From contig NZ_QKRB01000053.1 in assembly GCF_003233845.1 (NCBI RefSeq), positions 1 to 64,000 of the forward strand: a stretch of 64,000 bases of DNA, given 5' to 3'. Both the position numbers and the translations under genes were made by a program. The notes under the pieces are model-generated. The model ran no database searches, was not told the DNA's origin, and saw only the letters and a program-made list of their open reading frames with translations. Of this stretch, positions 37,618-46,891 are shown one piece after another; position 1 is the first letter of the stretch, and each line of letters starts with the position of its first letter. The DNA comes from Paenibacillus sambharensis (GTDB lineage: Bacteria; Bacillota; Bacilli; Paenibacillales; Paenibacillaceae).

Positions 37618-37662
37618 GTCAGTGATTCTCAGTGATTCTCACCTTGATTATAATTATTTTAG
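37618..37662. promoter_or_regulatory. Candidate regulatory region of the suf operon
   Basis: Two tandem copies of TCAGTGATTC (37620-37639 region) lie next to TTATAAT-T-ATTTTAG (37648-37662). The latter matches the 7-1-7 PerR/Fur-type box TTATAATNATTATAA at 12 of the 14 specified positions. An A/T-rich -10-like TATAAT on the minus strand overlaps the same bases, so the resemblance may be chance. Confidence 0.3.
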
Positions 37663-37721
37663 TATAAGTCCTGTTACAAAGCAAGGAAGTGAACAGGCAT
37701 TTGTCGGCCTAAGAGCAAGGT

Positions 37722-38312
37722 TTAATCAAACCTTTTTCGGATGTTAACCATCTCTTCATGAAACTGTTCATCGGTCAAAACAGGCTTCATCGCGGCTTCA
37801 GCAATGTCCTCCTCCAGCTTAACCCAGGATTTACAGCCAGTGTACGCGGGCCTCAGCGGAACTTCGACCGGCTGCTCCAGCCGGAACACCCGAAGCAGCA
37901 GGACATGAAGCGGCTGCTTCCTCTTCCATTTTAACCGTTCTTCAGCAAAGGTATCAGTCCAGATATGTAAATCCCGAAGCTTATCCAGCTGCTCCTGGTC
38001 CGTTACCTCAATATCATCGACGGCCTCGGCATACGTATCAATGCGCAGGAAATCCTGCCCGGAGCTCCATTCCCCCAGTGTCTGGTCGACAAGCTCCTGG
38101 TATTCCGGCTTCAGCAGCTCACGGCGCTGATGCTCATAAGCAGGCAGCAGAAAAAACCGCGGGCTCACCAGCCGAAAATCCCTTGTCTCCTCGGCAATAC
38201 CGCCTTTGCGCATGATCATGATGAGCTTGCCTTCCTTCAAGGCTTGTACGGCCGATGCCCATTCCTTCAATGCAACTTGTTCAGATCCGTCCGATCCACT
38301 CGTTACAAGCAT
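37722..38312 (-). CDS. DUF1802 family protein
   Basis: A 196-residue protein with the DUF1802 pattern: ALKEWASAVQALKEGKLIMI followed by RKGGIAEETRDF, then RFFLLPAYEHQ and a long helical C-terminal half. The function of the family is not known. GGAGG lies ten bases before the ATG. It is divergent from mtnK. Confidence 0.8.
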   Translation of the reverse strand: MLVTSGSDGSEQVALKEWASAVQALKEGKLIMIMRKGGIAEETRDFRLVSPRFFLLPAYEHQRRELLKPEYQELVDQTLGEWSSGQDFLRIDTYAEAVDDIEVTDQEQLDKLRDLHIWTDTFAEERLKWKRKQPLHVLLLRVFRLEQPVEVPLRPAYTGCKSWVKLEEDIAEAAMKPVLTDEQFHEEMVNIRKRFD

Positions 38313-38406
38313 ATTGAAACGACCTCCATCCGTTCATTTTTGACATTATAACAAAAGATCGGATAAATAACAGCAGAACCGGCGAACCCGTCAGGCTTTT
38401 GCAAAA

Positions 38407-38439
38407 TCAATTTTAAATTGAAACAATTTCTATTATACT
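38407..38439 (+). promoter_or_regulatory. Palindrome and -10 element upstream of mtnK
   Basis: TCAATTT-T-AAATTGA (38407-38421) is a perfect 7-1-7 inverted repeat. It overlaps the position expected for a -35 box, 12 bases before a TATACT -10-like element (38434-38439). It could be an operator for mtnKA. No S-box (SAM-I riboswitch) sequence is visible in this leader. Confidence 0.35.
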
Positions 38440-38491
38440 GTTCTAGGAATCAGTACCCACGCACACCGCATTTATATAGGAGGTGGACCAA

Positions 38492-39703
38492 TTGTCCGCA
38501 TATCATCCGCTTTCTGAACAGGAAGCCATTGAACTTGCCAGTGAAATAACGGAAGTGTTTGGTCCAGAGGCCCGTCTTACCAGCCGGGAAATCGGCGACG
38601 GCAATCTGAATCTTGTTTTCCATATCCGCGACGAACATTCCGGCCGCAGCATCATTATGAAGCAGGCACTGCCCTATGCGAAGGTTGTAGGGGAATCCTG
38701 GCCGCTGACGCTTGACCGTGCAAGGATTGAGAGTGATGCGCTCCGTATCCAGTACAAGCTTGCTCCCGGACTTGCTCCGAAGGTATATGACTTCAAATCC
38801 GAGCTTGCGCTGACCATTATGGAGGATCTAAGCGACCATGTTATTATGCGCAAAGGCTTGATGGAAGGCGGACGCTATCCGCATTTCGCAGAGCATATTT
38901 CGACTTTTATCGCGAATACGCTCTTCTTCACATCCGATCTCGGCATGAACCAGCAGGAGAAGAAGCTGCAGGCCGGTGCTTTCATTAACCCGGAGCTGTG
39001 TAAAATAACAGAGGACCTCATCTTCGATGACCCGTATACGGTTTCGGACAATAACGATTATGAGCCTGCTATTGAAGACGCGGCCAGAGCGCTGAGGGAA
39101 GATGCCGAGCTTCATCTGGAAGTTGCGCTGCTGAGGGAAAAGTTCCTGACGCAGGGACAGGCGCTCCTCCATGGCGACCTGCATACCGGCAGCATCTTCG
39201 TGACGCCTGAATCTACCAAGGTCATCGACCCGGAATTTGCTTACTATGGGCCAATGGGCTTTGATATCGGCGCATTGTTTGCCAACCTGCTGATGAATTA
39301 CTGCGGACAAGCCTATTGGATCAAGGAGGATGATGCCAGGAGCGAATACCGCAGCTACCTCCTGTCTACCATGCGCGATGTCTGGAACCTCTTTGAAGCT
39401 AAATTCCGGACGCACTGGGACAGCTCATGCGTGGACCGCATGGCGGCTTCCACTCCTGGCTATCAGGATCACTATATGCGCAGACTGCTCCAGGATTCCA
39501 TTGGCTATGCAGGCTGTAAAATGGTCCGCCGGATCGTCGGCCTCTCTCATGTAGCCGATATCAATTCGATCAGCGATTCCGCTATTCGTGAACAGGCACA
39601 GCGCCAGGCGCTTGCCATCGGGACTGCGCTGATCAAGCTGAACCGCACGGCGTCATCCATTGAGCAGGCTGTTGATATCGCCGCAGGCACAAGTGCAGGC
39701 TGA
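38492..39703 (+). CDS. mtnK: S-methyl-5-thioribose kinase MtnK
   Basis: About 403 residues. It phosphorylates methylthioribose in methionine salvage. Kinase-like motifs are REIGDGNLNLVFHI, IIMKQALPY (ATP Lys), LLHGDLHTGSIF (catalytic loop) and VIDPEFAYYGPMGFDIG. GTG at 38483 overlaps the Shine-Dalgarno AGGAGG itself (38478-38483), so the TTG at 38492, eight bases after it, is the likely start. It is followed by mtnA in the same direction. Confidence 0.93.
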   Translation: MSAYHPLSEQEAIELASEITEVFGPEARLTSREIGDGNLNLVFHIRDEHSGRSIIMKQALPYAKVVGESWPLTLDRARIESDALRIQYKLAPGLAPKVYDFKSELALTIMEDLSDHVIMRKGLMEGGRYPHFAEHISTFIANTLFFTSDLGMNQQEKKLQAGAFINPELCKITEDLIFDDPYTVSDNNDYEPAIEDAARALREDAELHLEVALLREKFLTQGQALLHGDLHTGSIFVTPESTKVIDPEFAYYGPMGFDIGALFANLLMNYCGQAYWIKEDDARSEYRSYLLSTMRDVWNLFEAKFRTHWDSSCVDRMAASTPGYQDHYMRRLLQDSIGYAGCKMVRRIVGLSHVADINSISDSAIREQAQRQALAIGTALIKLNRTASSIEQAVDIAAGTSAG

Positions 39704-39782
39704 ACAGCTGCATCATGTATAACAGCTAAACACTCGTGCACGCAACCAGTACAAGCGGAGCTTCCGCAGAAAGGAAACGATC

Positions 39783-40862
39783 ATGACTACAAATTCACGC
39801 GGCAAAGACCTGCAATCGGTGATATGGGCTGCGGATCATCTGCAGCTGCTCGATCAGAGGCTTCTGCCTGAAGAAGTGCTGTATCTGGAGCTCCGCACAT
39901 CGGAGGATGTGTGGGAAGCCATCCGCCATCTCAAGGTACGAGGAGCCCCTGCAATCGGAATCTCTGCGGCGTACGGACTGGTGCTGGGGAGCAGTGAAGC
40001 TGCCGGCAGCAGCCCTGACGCATGGCTTGCAGCCGTCGGGAAGCACGCCGAATATCTGGCCACCTCGCGGCCAACCGCCGTCAATCTGTTCTGGGCGCTC
40101 GACCGGATGAAACGCCGCGCCGCAGAGCTGGCGGATGGCAGCAGAACCGCGGAGCAGTGCCAGGAAGGACTGCTCTCAGAAGCTATAGCCATTCAGAGCG
40201 AGGACGAGGAGACCTGCCGGCTGATTGGCGAGCATGCGCTCGAGCTGTTTAAGGACGGGATGGGCGTGCTCACCCACTGCAATGCCGGCGGTCTGGCCAC
40301 AGCCCGCTATGGTACAGCGCTGGCCCCATTCTACCTTGCACAGGAGAACGGCATCAATCTTAAGATATATGCCGATGAAACAAGGCCTGTCCTGCAGGGT
40401 GCCCGCCTGACCGCTTTCGAGCTTCAGCAGGCCGGCATCGATGTCACCCTGATCTGTGACAACATGGCAGGTATGGTAATGTCCAAAGGCTGGGTTGATG
40501 CGGTAATCGTAGGGACCGACCGTGTGGCAGCTAATGGAGATGTGGCCAACAAGATCGGCACATACAGCGTGGCGGTTCTGGCGAAGGCACACGGCATTCC
40601 GTTCTATGTGGCTTGTCCGATGTCTACGATTGATCTTGAAACGCCGACAGGAACCGAGATTCCGATCGAGGAGCGGGCCGCGGAGGAAATTACTGAGGGC
40701 TTTGGCAAACGGACAGCGCCGGAAGGCGTGAAGGTATTCAACCCGGCGTTCGATATCACCCCGCACAGCTATGTGGATGCGATAATTACCGAGAAGGGCA
40801 TTATCCGCCCTCCGTTCGATGTCAATCTTAAGAAGCTGTTTGACTCCATACCGACAGCATAA
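39783..40862 (+). CDS. mtnA: S-methyl-5-thioribose-1-phosphate isomerase MtnA
   Basis: A 359-residue isomerase of the eIF2B-like family. It has [27 protein letters not shown] (catalytic Cys), [31 protein letters not shown] (catalytic Asp) and [13 protein letters not shown]. It converts the MtnK product to methylthioribulose-1-phosphate. AAAGGAAA lies before the ATG. No later mtn genes are seen in the window. Confidence 0.95.
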   Translation: MTTNSRGKDLQSVIWAADHLQLLDQRLLPEEVLYLELRTSEDVWEAIRHLKVRGAPAIGISAAYGLVLGSSEAAGSSPDAWLAAVGKHAEYLATSRPTAVNLFWALDRMKRRAAELADGSRTAEQCQEGLLSEAIAIQSEDEETCRLIGEHALELFKDGMGVLTHCNAGGLATARYGTALAPFYLAQENGINLKIYADETRPVLQGARLTAFELQQAGIDVTLICDNMAGMVMSKGWVDAVIVGTDRVAANGDVANKIGTYSVAVLAKAHGIPFYVACPMSTIDLETPTGTEIPIEERAAEEITEGFGKRTAPEGVKVFNPAFDITPHSYVDAIITEKGIIRPPFDVNLKKLFDSIPTA

Positions 40863-40868
40863 GACAGC

Positions 40869-40903
40869 GTGAGAGCCGCCCGGCTGTTCCAGGCGGCTCT
40901 CAC
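40869..40903. terminator. Bidirectional terminator between mtnA and yunC
   Basis: A 12-bp stem, GTGAGAGCCGCC (40869-40880) with GGCGGCTCTCAC (40892-40903), lies between two convergent genes. Flanking T-runs are weak on both sides. Confidence 0.7.
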
Positions 40904-40904
40904 C

Positions 40905-41207
40905 TTATATCATGAGCTGGAGGGCGTCTGTCCCCTTCATGCCGGCGTGTATGCCCAGCTTCTCGGCCTCAACCGTGACCGATTCCAGCGGCGCCTCAAG
41001 AAGCTCCTCTAGTGTGCGGACACCTACAGCCCGCCCTGCCACTATTCCTCGGTCAGCCAGCTTTTCGTTGAGCAGCCCGACATCAAGAGCTCCGCACATA
41101 ATATAGCCCTTGTCTGTCGATACTGCGAGCAGCGTCGTCTTGGGAAGCTTTACTTCCACACCGAGAACAGTAATTCCGTTCAACACGTATGGTATTAACC
41201 GAATCAA
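40905..41207 (-). CDS. yunC: DUF1805 protein YunC
   Basis: A 100-residue protein whose whole length matches DUF1805/YunC (GVEVKLPKTTLLAVSTDKGYIMCGALDVGLLNEKLADRGIVAGRAVGVRTLEELL). Function is unknown. In B. subtilis yunC is next to yunD; here the YunD-like gene lies about 16 kb away. It is convergent with mtnA. Confidence 0.88.
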   Translation of the reverse strand: MIRLIPYVLNGITVLGVEVKLPKTTLLAVSTDKGYIMCGALDVGLLNEKLADRGIVAGRAVGVRTLEELLEAPLESVTVEAEKLGIHAGMKGTDALQLMI

Positions 41208-41402
41208 CAGCAGTCACCCCCGCCAGTATCATTGACCTTACCATCATATGCGGAACATAACCACGGTGTAAGGGCTGATACCTATGGCTGGCGCCTATGT
41301 TTGAAACCTGGCGGAATAGGGTAAAAAAGTGCTAAAAGACAGGACTATATCCAAAGACCTATTAATGATATGATAAAAGTATTACTACTAGACGGAGGAC
41401 CT

Positions 41403-41987
41403 ATGAAACCCAACGACTCCACCTCGGCAAAATCATATATCTTTAATGTAGATCTGATGATCCAGAGCGAATCTAATGCATCCGCTCTGGAGAAGCTGAT
41501 CAAGCTTCTTAATCAGGATCACGTCGTTGATTTCCGGATCCAGTCAGGCATCCAGGCCGGCCAGTTGATTGAGCAGACGCTTCAAAAACCAGAACCGGGC
41601 AAGGCTGTATCAATCCCGGCCAAGCTCCAAACCAAAGCACAGCCCAGCGTACCAGCCGGAGAACAAAAGAAGCCGGGAACAGACAAGCCAGCGGCTGCTG
41701 ACAAGTCAGAGGCTGCCAAGCCAGAAGCCGCAAAGGATGGCACGGGAAGCGGCAAGCCGGATAAGAACGGGGAGATGGACCCTCAAGTTGTAAAGCGTAT
41801 CCGGTCTTTCATAGCCGCAAACCAGCTGATCCGTCTTAATGTCAACAAAGGCCGGGGAGTAAAGCTCAGCGTGCCCTGCCGGATATTAAACATGGATGAG
41901 TCGGCACAGATGATTACCGTCTACCATGTAGATGAGAAGCAGGTCTACACCTTCGGCTTGAATGAGATAGATGATTTCATCCAGTAA
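41403..41987 (+). CDS. Three-part protein with possible Sm-like C-terminal domain
   Basis: A 194-residue protein in three parts. Residues 1-60 form a small alpha/beta region (SYIFNVDLMIQSESNASALEKLIKLLN). Residues 65-125 are a low-complexity linker rich in Lys, Ala, Pro and Glu (DKPAAADKSEAAKPEAAKD). Residues 130-194 form a compact strand-rich domain (IRSFIAANQLIRLNVN, PCRILNMD, ITVYHVDEKQVYTFGLNEID). The pattern of strands resembles an Hfq/Sm fold, but this is by eye only. The start is ATG at 41403 after GGAGG. The terminator downstream marks a single-gene unit. Confidence 0.6.
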   Translation: MKPNDSTSAKSYIFNVDLMIQSESNASALEKLIKLLNQDHVVDFRIQSGIQAGQLIEQTLQKPEPGKAVSIPAKLQTKAQPSVPAGEQKKPGTDKPAAADKSEAAKPEAAKDGTGSGKPDKNGEMDPQVVKRIRSFIAANQLIRLNVNKGRGVKLSVPCRILNMDESAQMITVYHVDEKQVYTFGLNEIDDFIQ

Positions 41988-42025
41988 CGAAGCAGACTTC
42001 AACATCGTTAACCCCCGCAACAGCA

Positions 42026-42071
42026 TGAGGCAGTCTGTCAGTTGGCTTGGCCACCTGGACAGACTGCCTCA
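42026..42071 (+). terminator. Terminator after the Sm-like domain gene
   Basis: A 14-bp perfect stem, TGAGGCAGTCTGTC (42026-42039) with GACAGACTGCCTCA (42058-42071), is followed by CTATTTG. It may serve both convergent genes. Confidence 0.75.
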
Positions 42072-42115
42072 CTATTTGTAAGCACGATAACCGGCTTTAA
42101 CCGTTGATTGAAGGT

Positions 42116-42514
42116 TTACCGCTGCTTGGCCGGCCAGACCGCCGCTGCGATCAAAGCCCAACCAGCAATGAACAAGACACCGCCAAGCGGCGTAATCATA
42201 CCGAGCTTCGTATTGTCCGAGAGCACCAGCACATAAAGACTGCCCGAGAACAGGAAGATGCCGATATGCATCAGCTGCCCCCCGAGCCGCAGCTTGCGGT
42301 TTTCTTCCCGGGACAACAGGATGCCGGCCAGTATCATGCCAAGCGCATGATACATATGATACCTTACTCCGGTCTCGTAGACGGCCAGCATATCAGCTGT
42401 CAGCCGCTCCTCCAAACCATGGGCACCGAATGCTCCCAGCATGACCGCCAACGCGGCATGAATAGCGCCGTAAAACGACAGTTTACTGTTCAATGTTTCC
42501 ACAACCTTCGTCAT
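42116..42514 (-). CDS. ywdK: DUF423 membrane protein (YwdK-like)
   Basis: About 132 residues with four membrane helices and the DUF423 N-terminus AIHAALAVMLGAFGAHGLEERL, followed by YHMYHALGM and TPLGGVLFIAGWALIA. Function is unknown. The ATG at 42514 lacks a clear Shine-Dalgarno sequence. A longer frame exists to 42553, but it would run into the promoter of the divergent gene at 42558. Confidence 0.85.
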   Translation of the reverse strand: MTKVVETLNSKLSFYGAIHAALAVMLGAFGAHGLEERLTADMLAVYETGVRYHMYHALGMILAGILLSREENRKLRLGGQLMHIGIFLFSGSLYVLVLSDNTKLGMITPLGGVLFIAGWALIAAAVWPAKQR

Positions 42515-42557
42515 AGGGTATAATTTACAAAACAGGATAAAGGAGATACACATACAT

Positions 42558-43007
42558 ATGGATCAACATCAACAACCTTCTCAAGAAAACCCGTACCGCG
42601 ATAAGAACGAACAGCCCCAAGGCATGACGCCGGTAACGGGAGAACCTCACGATGAAGGGCCGCTCAAGCATTCCGGTCTCGGCATAGCATCCTTCGTTAT
42701 TGGGATTGTAAGCATCATTGGGATCATCGCGGTCATCTTCTTGGTAGCCGCGTCCATAAGCACTTACCTGCTTCCGAACAACACGATTGCTCCCGGCTTT
42801 GAGACAGACCCGGTTGTCATCATCTCTTCCCTGTCGATCCTGGCCGTACTCTTCCTGAGCTTCGTAGGCTTGGTCCTCGGCATAATCGGTCTGGTCATCA
42901 AACGCCGCCGCAAGGTCTTCAGCATTATCGGCGTTGTTTTAAACGGGCTGCTGCTGCTCGGTTTTGCGTTCCTGCTTATTACGGCTCCACTGCTGCAGGG
43001 AGTCTGA
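42558..43007 (+). CDS. DUF4190-like small membrane protein
   Basis: A 149-residue protein. The polar, Pro/Gln-rich N-terminus of about 38 residues precedes SGLGIASFVIGIVSIIGIIAV. Further helices lie near residues 78-105 and 115-140, split by a basic loop KRRRK. This fits the DUF4190 layout. GGAG lies upstream of the ATG, and TATAAT at 42519-42524 is a likely -10. Function is unknown. Confidence 0.75.
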   Translation: MDQHQQPSQENPYRDKNEQPQGMTPVTGEPHDEGPLKHSGLGIASFVIGIVSIIGIIAVIFLVAASISTYLLPNNTIAPGFETDPVVIISSLSILAVLFLSFVGLVLGIIGLVIKRRRKVFSIIGVVLNGLLLLGFAFLLITAPLLQGV

Positions 43008-43026
43008 ACAGACCTTTCATTTACAG

Positions 43027-43055
43027 CCGCTTTCCTTATGAGGAGAGCGGTTTTT
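43027..43055 (+). terminator. Terminator of the DUF4190-like gene
   Basis: CCGCTTTCC (43027-43035) pairs with GGAGAGCGG (43042-43050, with a G-T pair) and is followed by TTTTT. It overlaps the end of the convergent glycosylase gene. Confidence 0.85.
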
Positions 43056-43579
43056 CACTTGGTCTCCGCGACCACCCGCCACTGCTCCAGCTTTGCTTCT
43101 ATAGGCATCGTATAAGCCGGGCTTGTGGAGGGCAGCTTGACCAGCTCCGGCATATTCCCCGCCAGCTTGGGCGCAGCATGCCGCATGAACAGCTCATACG
43201 CCTTGCCTCCATTAAAGAACAGGGTCCGGATTCCCGGATAGCTGCCCAGCAGCGGAGCGAACTCGTTAACCTCCGGATTTCGGATGGCGGAATCCAGACT
43301 GCCGCTTCGTTCACAGGCTGCCAGCACGTCCCAGAGCCCGATCCCCCGCCGCAGCAAAAACTGCTTGCGCAGCTCGTAATCTTCCTCCGGCACTTTCCCG
43401 TATAGGCCGTACATAATCGGCCAAAAGCCGTTGCGCGGATGAGCATAGTAACGCCCTTCCCGAAGCGATACCTCTCCAGGCATCGATCCAAGCACAAGTC
43501 TGGTGCAGTCTTCATCCACCACTGGAAGCAGCGCTTCTAAGCGCTCACTCACGCCGCATACCTCCTTTACTATTTCCAA
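43055..43579 (-). CDS. Family 6 uracil-DNA glycosylase (hypoxanthine-DNA glycosylase type)
   Basis: A 174-residue DNA repair enzyme. LVLGSMPGEVSLREGRYYAHP then NGFWPIM forms the active-site region of family 6 (HDG) glycosylases, and PSTSPAY is the DNA-intercalation motif. It would remove deaminated adenine (hypoxanthine) from DNA. Two starts are possible: TTG at 43579 with GGGAGGG about seven bases upstream, or GTG at 43552 after AAGGAGG. Both give family-like lengths. Confidence 0.8.
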   Translation of the reverse strand: MEIVKEVCGVSERLEALLPVVDEDCTRLVLGSMPGEVSLREGRYYAHPRNGFWPIMYGLYGKVPEEDYELRKQFLLRRGIGLWDVLAACERSGSLDSAIRNPEVNEFAPLLGSYPGIRTLFFNGGKAYELFMRHAAPKLAGNMPELVKLPSTSPAYTMPIEAKLEQWRVVAETK

Positions 43580-43818
43580 TTAAATCCCTCCCGTTTATGA
43601 CGCCCAAACAGGGCCGCGGAATTCCGGTCATTCCCAGCTTCTCTATTAACTATACCGTATCCCTGACAAGCCATTCAACCTGTCCGCTTCCCCACCCCGT
43701 GTAAGGTTTGGCAGCAAAAGCCGCAGGTATGAAGAGCCATTCCCTCACATAACTGCTGCACCGCTGAATATATTGTTATAACAAAGGCCGTAAACCGGTT
43801 ATGGAGGGGATGGCAAGC

Positions 43819-44967
43819 ATGACAGAGCCGCTGTTTATCGTGTCCAGGGAAGACTGGTCGCTGCATCGGAAAGGATATCAGGACCAATCCCGCCATCAGC
43901 AGAAAGTCCGGGAAGCCATTAAGCAGAACCTGCCTGATCTTGTCACCGATGAAAGCATCATTCTGTCGGATGGACGACAAATTGTTAAAGTGCCAATCAA
44001 GAGCATGGATGAGTACCGTTTTGTCTACAACTTCAATAAACAGAAGCATGTCGGACAAGGGGACGGGGATTCCCAGGTCGGGGACGTGCTCGGCAAGGAT
44101 CCCAAGGAGGCCAAGGGCCCAGGCAAGGGCCAGGGAGCCGGCGATAAGCCTGGTGAGGATTATGTAGAAACCGAGGTCAGCATGGCTGAGCTTGAGGATA
44201 TGCTGTTCGAAGAGCTGGAGCTGCCCAATCTGGAGAACAAGCAGAAGGACATCATGGAGGCTACCGATATAGTCTTTCACGATATACGGAAGAAAGGCAT
44301 TATGTCCAATATCGATAAGAAGCGCACGCTCATAGAGAATCTTAGACGCAATGCAAATGCGGGCAAATCCGGCATATCAGGCATCAGCCCGGAGGACCTG
44401 CGCTTCAAAACTTGGCAGGAAGTGATGAAGCCCCATTCCAATGCTGTGGTTCTAGCGCTGATGGACACCTCGGGAAGCATGGGTTCCTTCGAAAAATATG
44501 TAGCCCGCAGCTTCTTCTTCTGGATGACCAAATTTTTGCGGCGCAAATATGAGCATGTGGAGATCGTGTTCATTGCTCATCACACAGAAGCCAAGGAGGT
44601 CAGCGAAGAAGACTTCTTCACAAGAGGGGAAAGCGGCGGAACGATCTGTTCATCAGCCTATCAGAAGGCCGTCGATATAATTGATGCCCGCTATCCTCCT
44701 CAAAACTGGAACATATACCCCTTTCACTTCTCCGATGGCGATAACCTCACTTCGGATAATGAGAAGTGCGTCAAGCTGATCCATGAGCTGATGGCGCGTT
44801 CGAATATGTTTGGCTACGGGGAGATTAATCAGTATAATCGCAGCAGCACCCTGATGTCAGCCTATAAAAGCATCAACAGCAGGAAATTTTTGTATTCCAT
44901 CATCAAGGAAAAGACGGAAGTCTATCAGGCACTCAAGAAGTTCTTCTCCACGCCGGCCGGCGTCTAG
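43819..44967 (+). CDS. yhbH: Sporulation protein YhbH (DUF444)
   Basis: About 382 residues of the DUF444 family. It has [21 protein letters not shown] at the start and a Gly/Lys/Asp-rich middle ([16 protein letters not shown]). A von Willebrand A-like domain follows with MDTSGSM and [13 protein letters not shown]. YhbH is a SigE-dependent sporulation protein, and relatives co-occur with the kinase PrkA and with SpoVR. ATG at 43801 lies before the GGAGGGG (43803-43809), so ATG at 43819, nine bases after it, is preferred. Confidence 0.9.
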   Translation: MTEPLFIVSREDWSLHRKGYQDQSRHQQKVREAIKQNLPDLVTDESIILSDGRQIVKVPIKSMDEYRFVYNFNKQKHVGQGDGDSQVGDVLGKDPKEAKGPGKGQGAGDKPGEDYVETEVSMAELEDMLFEELELPNLENKQKDIMEATDIVFHDIRKKGIMSNIDKKRTLIENLRRNANAGKSGISGISPEDLRFKTWQEVMKPHSNAVVLALMDTSGSMGSFEKYVARSFFFWMTKFLRRKYEHVEIVFIAHHTEAKEVSEEDFFTRGESGGTICSSAYQKAVDIIDARYPPQNWNIYPFHFSDGDNLTSDNEKCVKLIHELMARSNMFGYGEINQYNRSSTLMSAYKSINSRKFLYSIIKEKTEVYQALKKFFSTPAGV

Positions 44968-44999
44968 AACAGCAGCACTCCCTGCCCTGTTTCCTAACA

Positions 45000-45049
45000 G
45001 AAGGAGCTGTCCCGCAAGTCATCCCGGATGACTGAGGTACAGCTCCTTC
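45000..45049. terminator. Bidirectional terminator after yhbH
   Basis: GAAGGAGCTGT (45000-45010) pairs with ACAGCTCCTTC (45039-45049), with a second inner stem AGTCATCC/GGATGACT. It lies between convergent genes; T-runs are weak. Confidence 0.65.
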
Positions 45050-45091
45050 CAGCTTCCTTACCGTTCCGCCCGGCGTCTCGTGCAAAAGCCC

Positions 45092-46702
45092 CTACTCATA
45101 ATATAGACGCAGGGCATCGAGGACACCCAGCGGGTTGCGGCGCAGATCCTTCGCACTGAAGAAGACATCGCCTTTTATCTCCGGATGCTTCCTGTTGTAG
45201 ACCAGCTGATTAATGATCTCCTGCGGACTCTGCCATCCCACCTCTGGCGTGCCCAGCTTGTAAGGAGAATGGCCGATGTAGAGATCCACACCCGTACCCT
45301 TGACTTCTCCTGCCCACCAGTCGGCAAGCGTATCATACCGGACAGCGGTATTCGCCATGCTCCAGTACAGCTGCGGCATAACATAATCTATCCAGCCCTG
45401 CCGGATCCAGGTCCTGACATCCGCGTGCATGCTGTCATAAGCGGTTACCCCTGCCTTCGTATTGGAGCCTGTCGGGTCCACACTCGCATTACGCCACACT
45501 CCGAAAGGACTGACACCAAATTCGACTCCCGGGTTTACCCGCTTGACCGCAGTACCCAAATCACGAATAAAGCTGTTGATATTATCACGCCGCCATTCAA
45601 CTATCGTAGTGAACTTGGCAGGATTATAAGCCCGGTAGGCGAGTTCATCAGCAAACTTGCCCGAGGACGGGTAGAAATAATCGTCCAGATGGATGCCGTC
45701 CACATCATACTGCTGTGCAACCTCTGTGATGACGTCAATAATATGCTGCCTGGCTTCGGGTACACCTGGATTAATATAGAGCTTACCGCCAGAATTCACT
45801 ATCCACTGCGGATACCTCTTGGCCACATGCCCGCTTGCCAGATTCTCCAGCTTGGCATCTGGACTTGCACGAAACGGATTGAACCAGGCATGAAACGCCA
45901 TCCCCCTGCGATGGGTCTCCTCAATGATGAAAGCGAGCGGGTCATACCCCGGATCCCTGCCCTGGGCGCCGGCCGCATACTTGGACCATGGCACAAGCTT
46001 GGAAGGGTAGAAGCTGTCAGCAGCAGGACGAACCTGCACGAACACCGTGTTGATACCGGCTGACTGCAGCTCGTCAAGCAGCTTGATATACTCCTTCTTC
46101 TGAACCTCCGGCTTGCCGTAAGAGGAAGCAGTTGGCCAGTCCAGGTTATAAACCGTTGAGATCCATACCCCCCTCATCTCCGGCGTGCTGACCGGCAGCT
46201 GAGGAGCCGGCACAGGAACTGGCGTTGCCGGAACTGGAGCAGGTACAGGCACAGAAGTATCTCCGTCTGAAAGGCTGATCGTCCTTTCGGCCTGATTCCA
46301 CGTGACCTTCAGCCCAAGCTGCTCGCTGACGAACCGAATCGGCACCATCGTACGGCCCTGTATCATCCGTACAGAGGCATCAAGCGATACCGGAATATCG
46401 TTCACATAGGCTTGCTCCTGGCCCCCTGTCATGCGGATGACCGTGTCACCACGCGTGATGGTTACCGTCCGCGCTGCCTGAACCCAAGCGACACTGGCGC
46501 CCAGGCCTTCACTGATTATCCTCAGCGGAACCATGGTGACATTCACCTTCGGTATAATAAAAGGAGGCACATCCGCTGCCAGCTGCTCGCCCTCCAGATA
46601 TAACGTTATTGTACGTGAATCAGCCGCCTGAACCGTTGTCTTAATCAGCGGAAGCATCAGCGACACAATCAACAACCATGTAACCCATTTCCGAAATGCC
46701 AT
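45092..46702 (-). CDS. Secreted GHL10 glycosidase with copper-amine-oxidase-N-like domain
   Basis: About 536 residues. The signal peptide (MAFRKWVTWLLIVSLMLPL, ending near VQAA) is followed by two repeats typical of Paenibacillus surface proteins (VTMVPLRIISEGLGASVAW and RTMVPIRFVSEQLGLKVTW), then a Pro/Val linker. A GHL10 (PF02638-type) TIM barrel follows, with MRGVWISTVYNLDWPT, NTVFVQVRPAADSFY and DVDGIHLDDYFYP. It probably attacks a cell-wall or other polysaccharide outside the cell; the substrate is unknown. GGAGG lies 11 bases before the ATG at 46702. Confidence 0.85.
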   Translation of the reverse strand: MAFRKWVTWLLIVSLMLPLIKTTVQAADSRTITLYLEGEQLAADVPPFIIPKVNVTMVPLRIISEGLGASVAWVQAARTVTITRGDTVIRMTGGQEQAYVNDIPVSLDASVRMIQGRTMVPIRFVSEQLGLKVTWNQAERTISLSDGDTSVPVPAPVPATPVPVPAPQLPVSTPEMRGVWISTVYNLDWPTASSYGKPEVQKKEYIKLLDELQSAGINTVFVQVRPAADSFYPSKLVPWSKYAAGAQGRDPGYDPLAFIIEETHRRGMAFHAWFNPFRASPDAKLENLASGHVAKRYPQWIVNSGGKLYINPGVPEARQHIIDVITEVAQQYDVDGIHLDDYFYPSSGKFADELAYRAYNPAKFTTIVEWRRDNINSFIRDLGTAVKRVNPGVEFGVSPFGVWRNASVDPTGSNTKAGVTAYDSMHADVRTWIRQGWIDYVMPQLYWSMANTAVRYDTLADWWAGEVKGTGVDLYIGHSPYKLGTPEVGWQSPQEIINQLVYNRKHPEIKGDVFFSAKDLRRNPLGVLDALRLYYE

Positions 46703-46825
46703 GCCAGCAATAACCTCCAATATTTGAACTGATCATTCCTTCCTCTATGTTAGACGTATGTACAGCCTCTTTGTTGCTGCTGACGGCAAAATAAACCAAT
46801 CGGCAGCCTTAAAGGTCGGAAAAAA

Positions 46826-46870
46826 TTCAAAAAAAGCTGCCTCCAAAGGGGTACAACCCCTGGAGACAGC
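46826..46870 (-). terminator. Terminator of the five-PAS hybrid kinase gene
   Basis: GCTGCCTCC (46836-46844) pairs with GGAGACAGC (46862-46870), with an inner AGGGGT/ACCCCT stem. On the minus strand a run of seven T follows. Confidence 0.88.
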
Positions 46871-46891
46871 CAAGCGTAACAGCCTATACAA

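Noticed and set aside
43580-43800. SigE promoter upstream of yhbH
   Set aside because: AT-rich hexamers near 43750-43780 could be arranged into a SigE-like pair, but spacing and match are too weak to call by eye.
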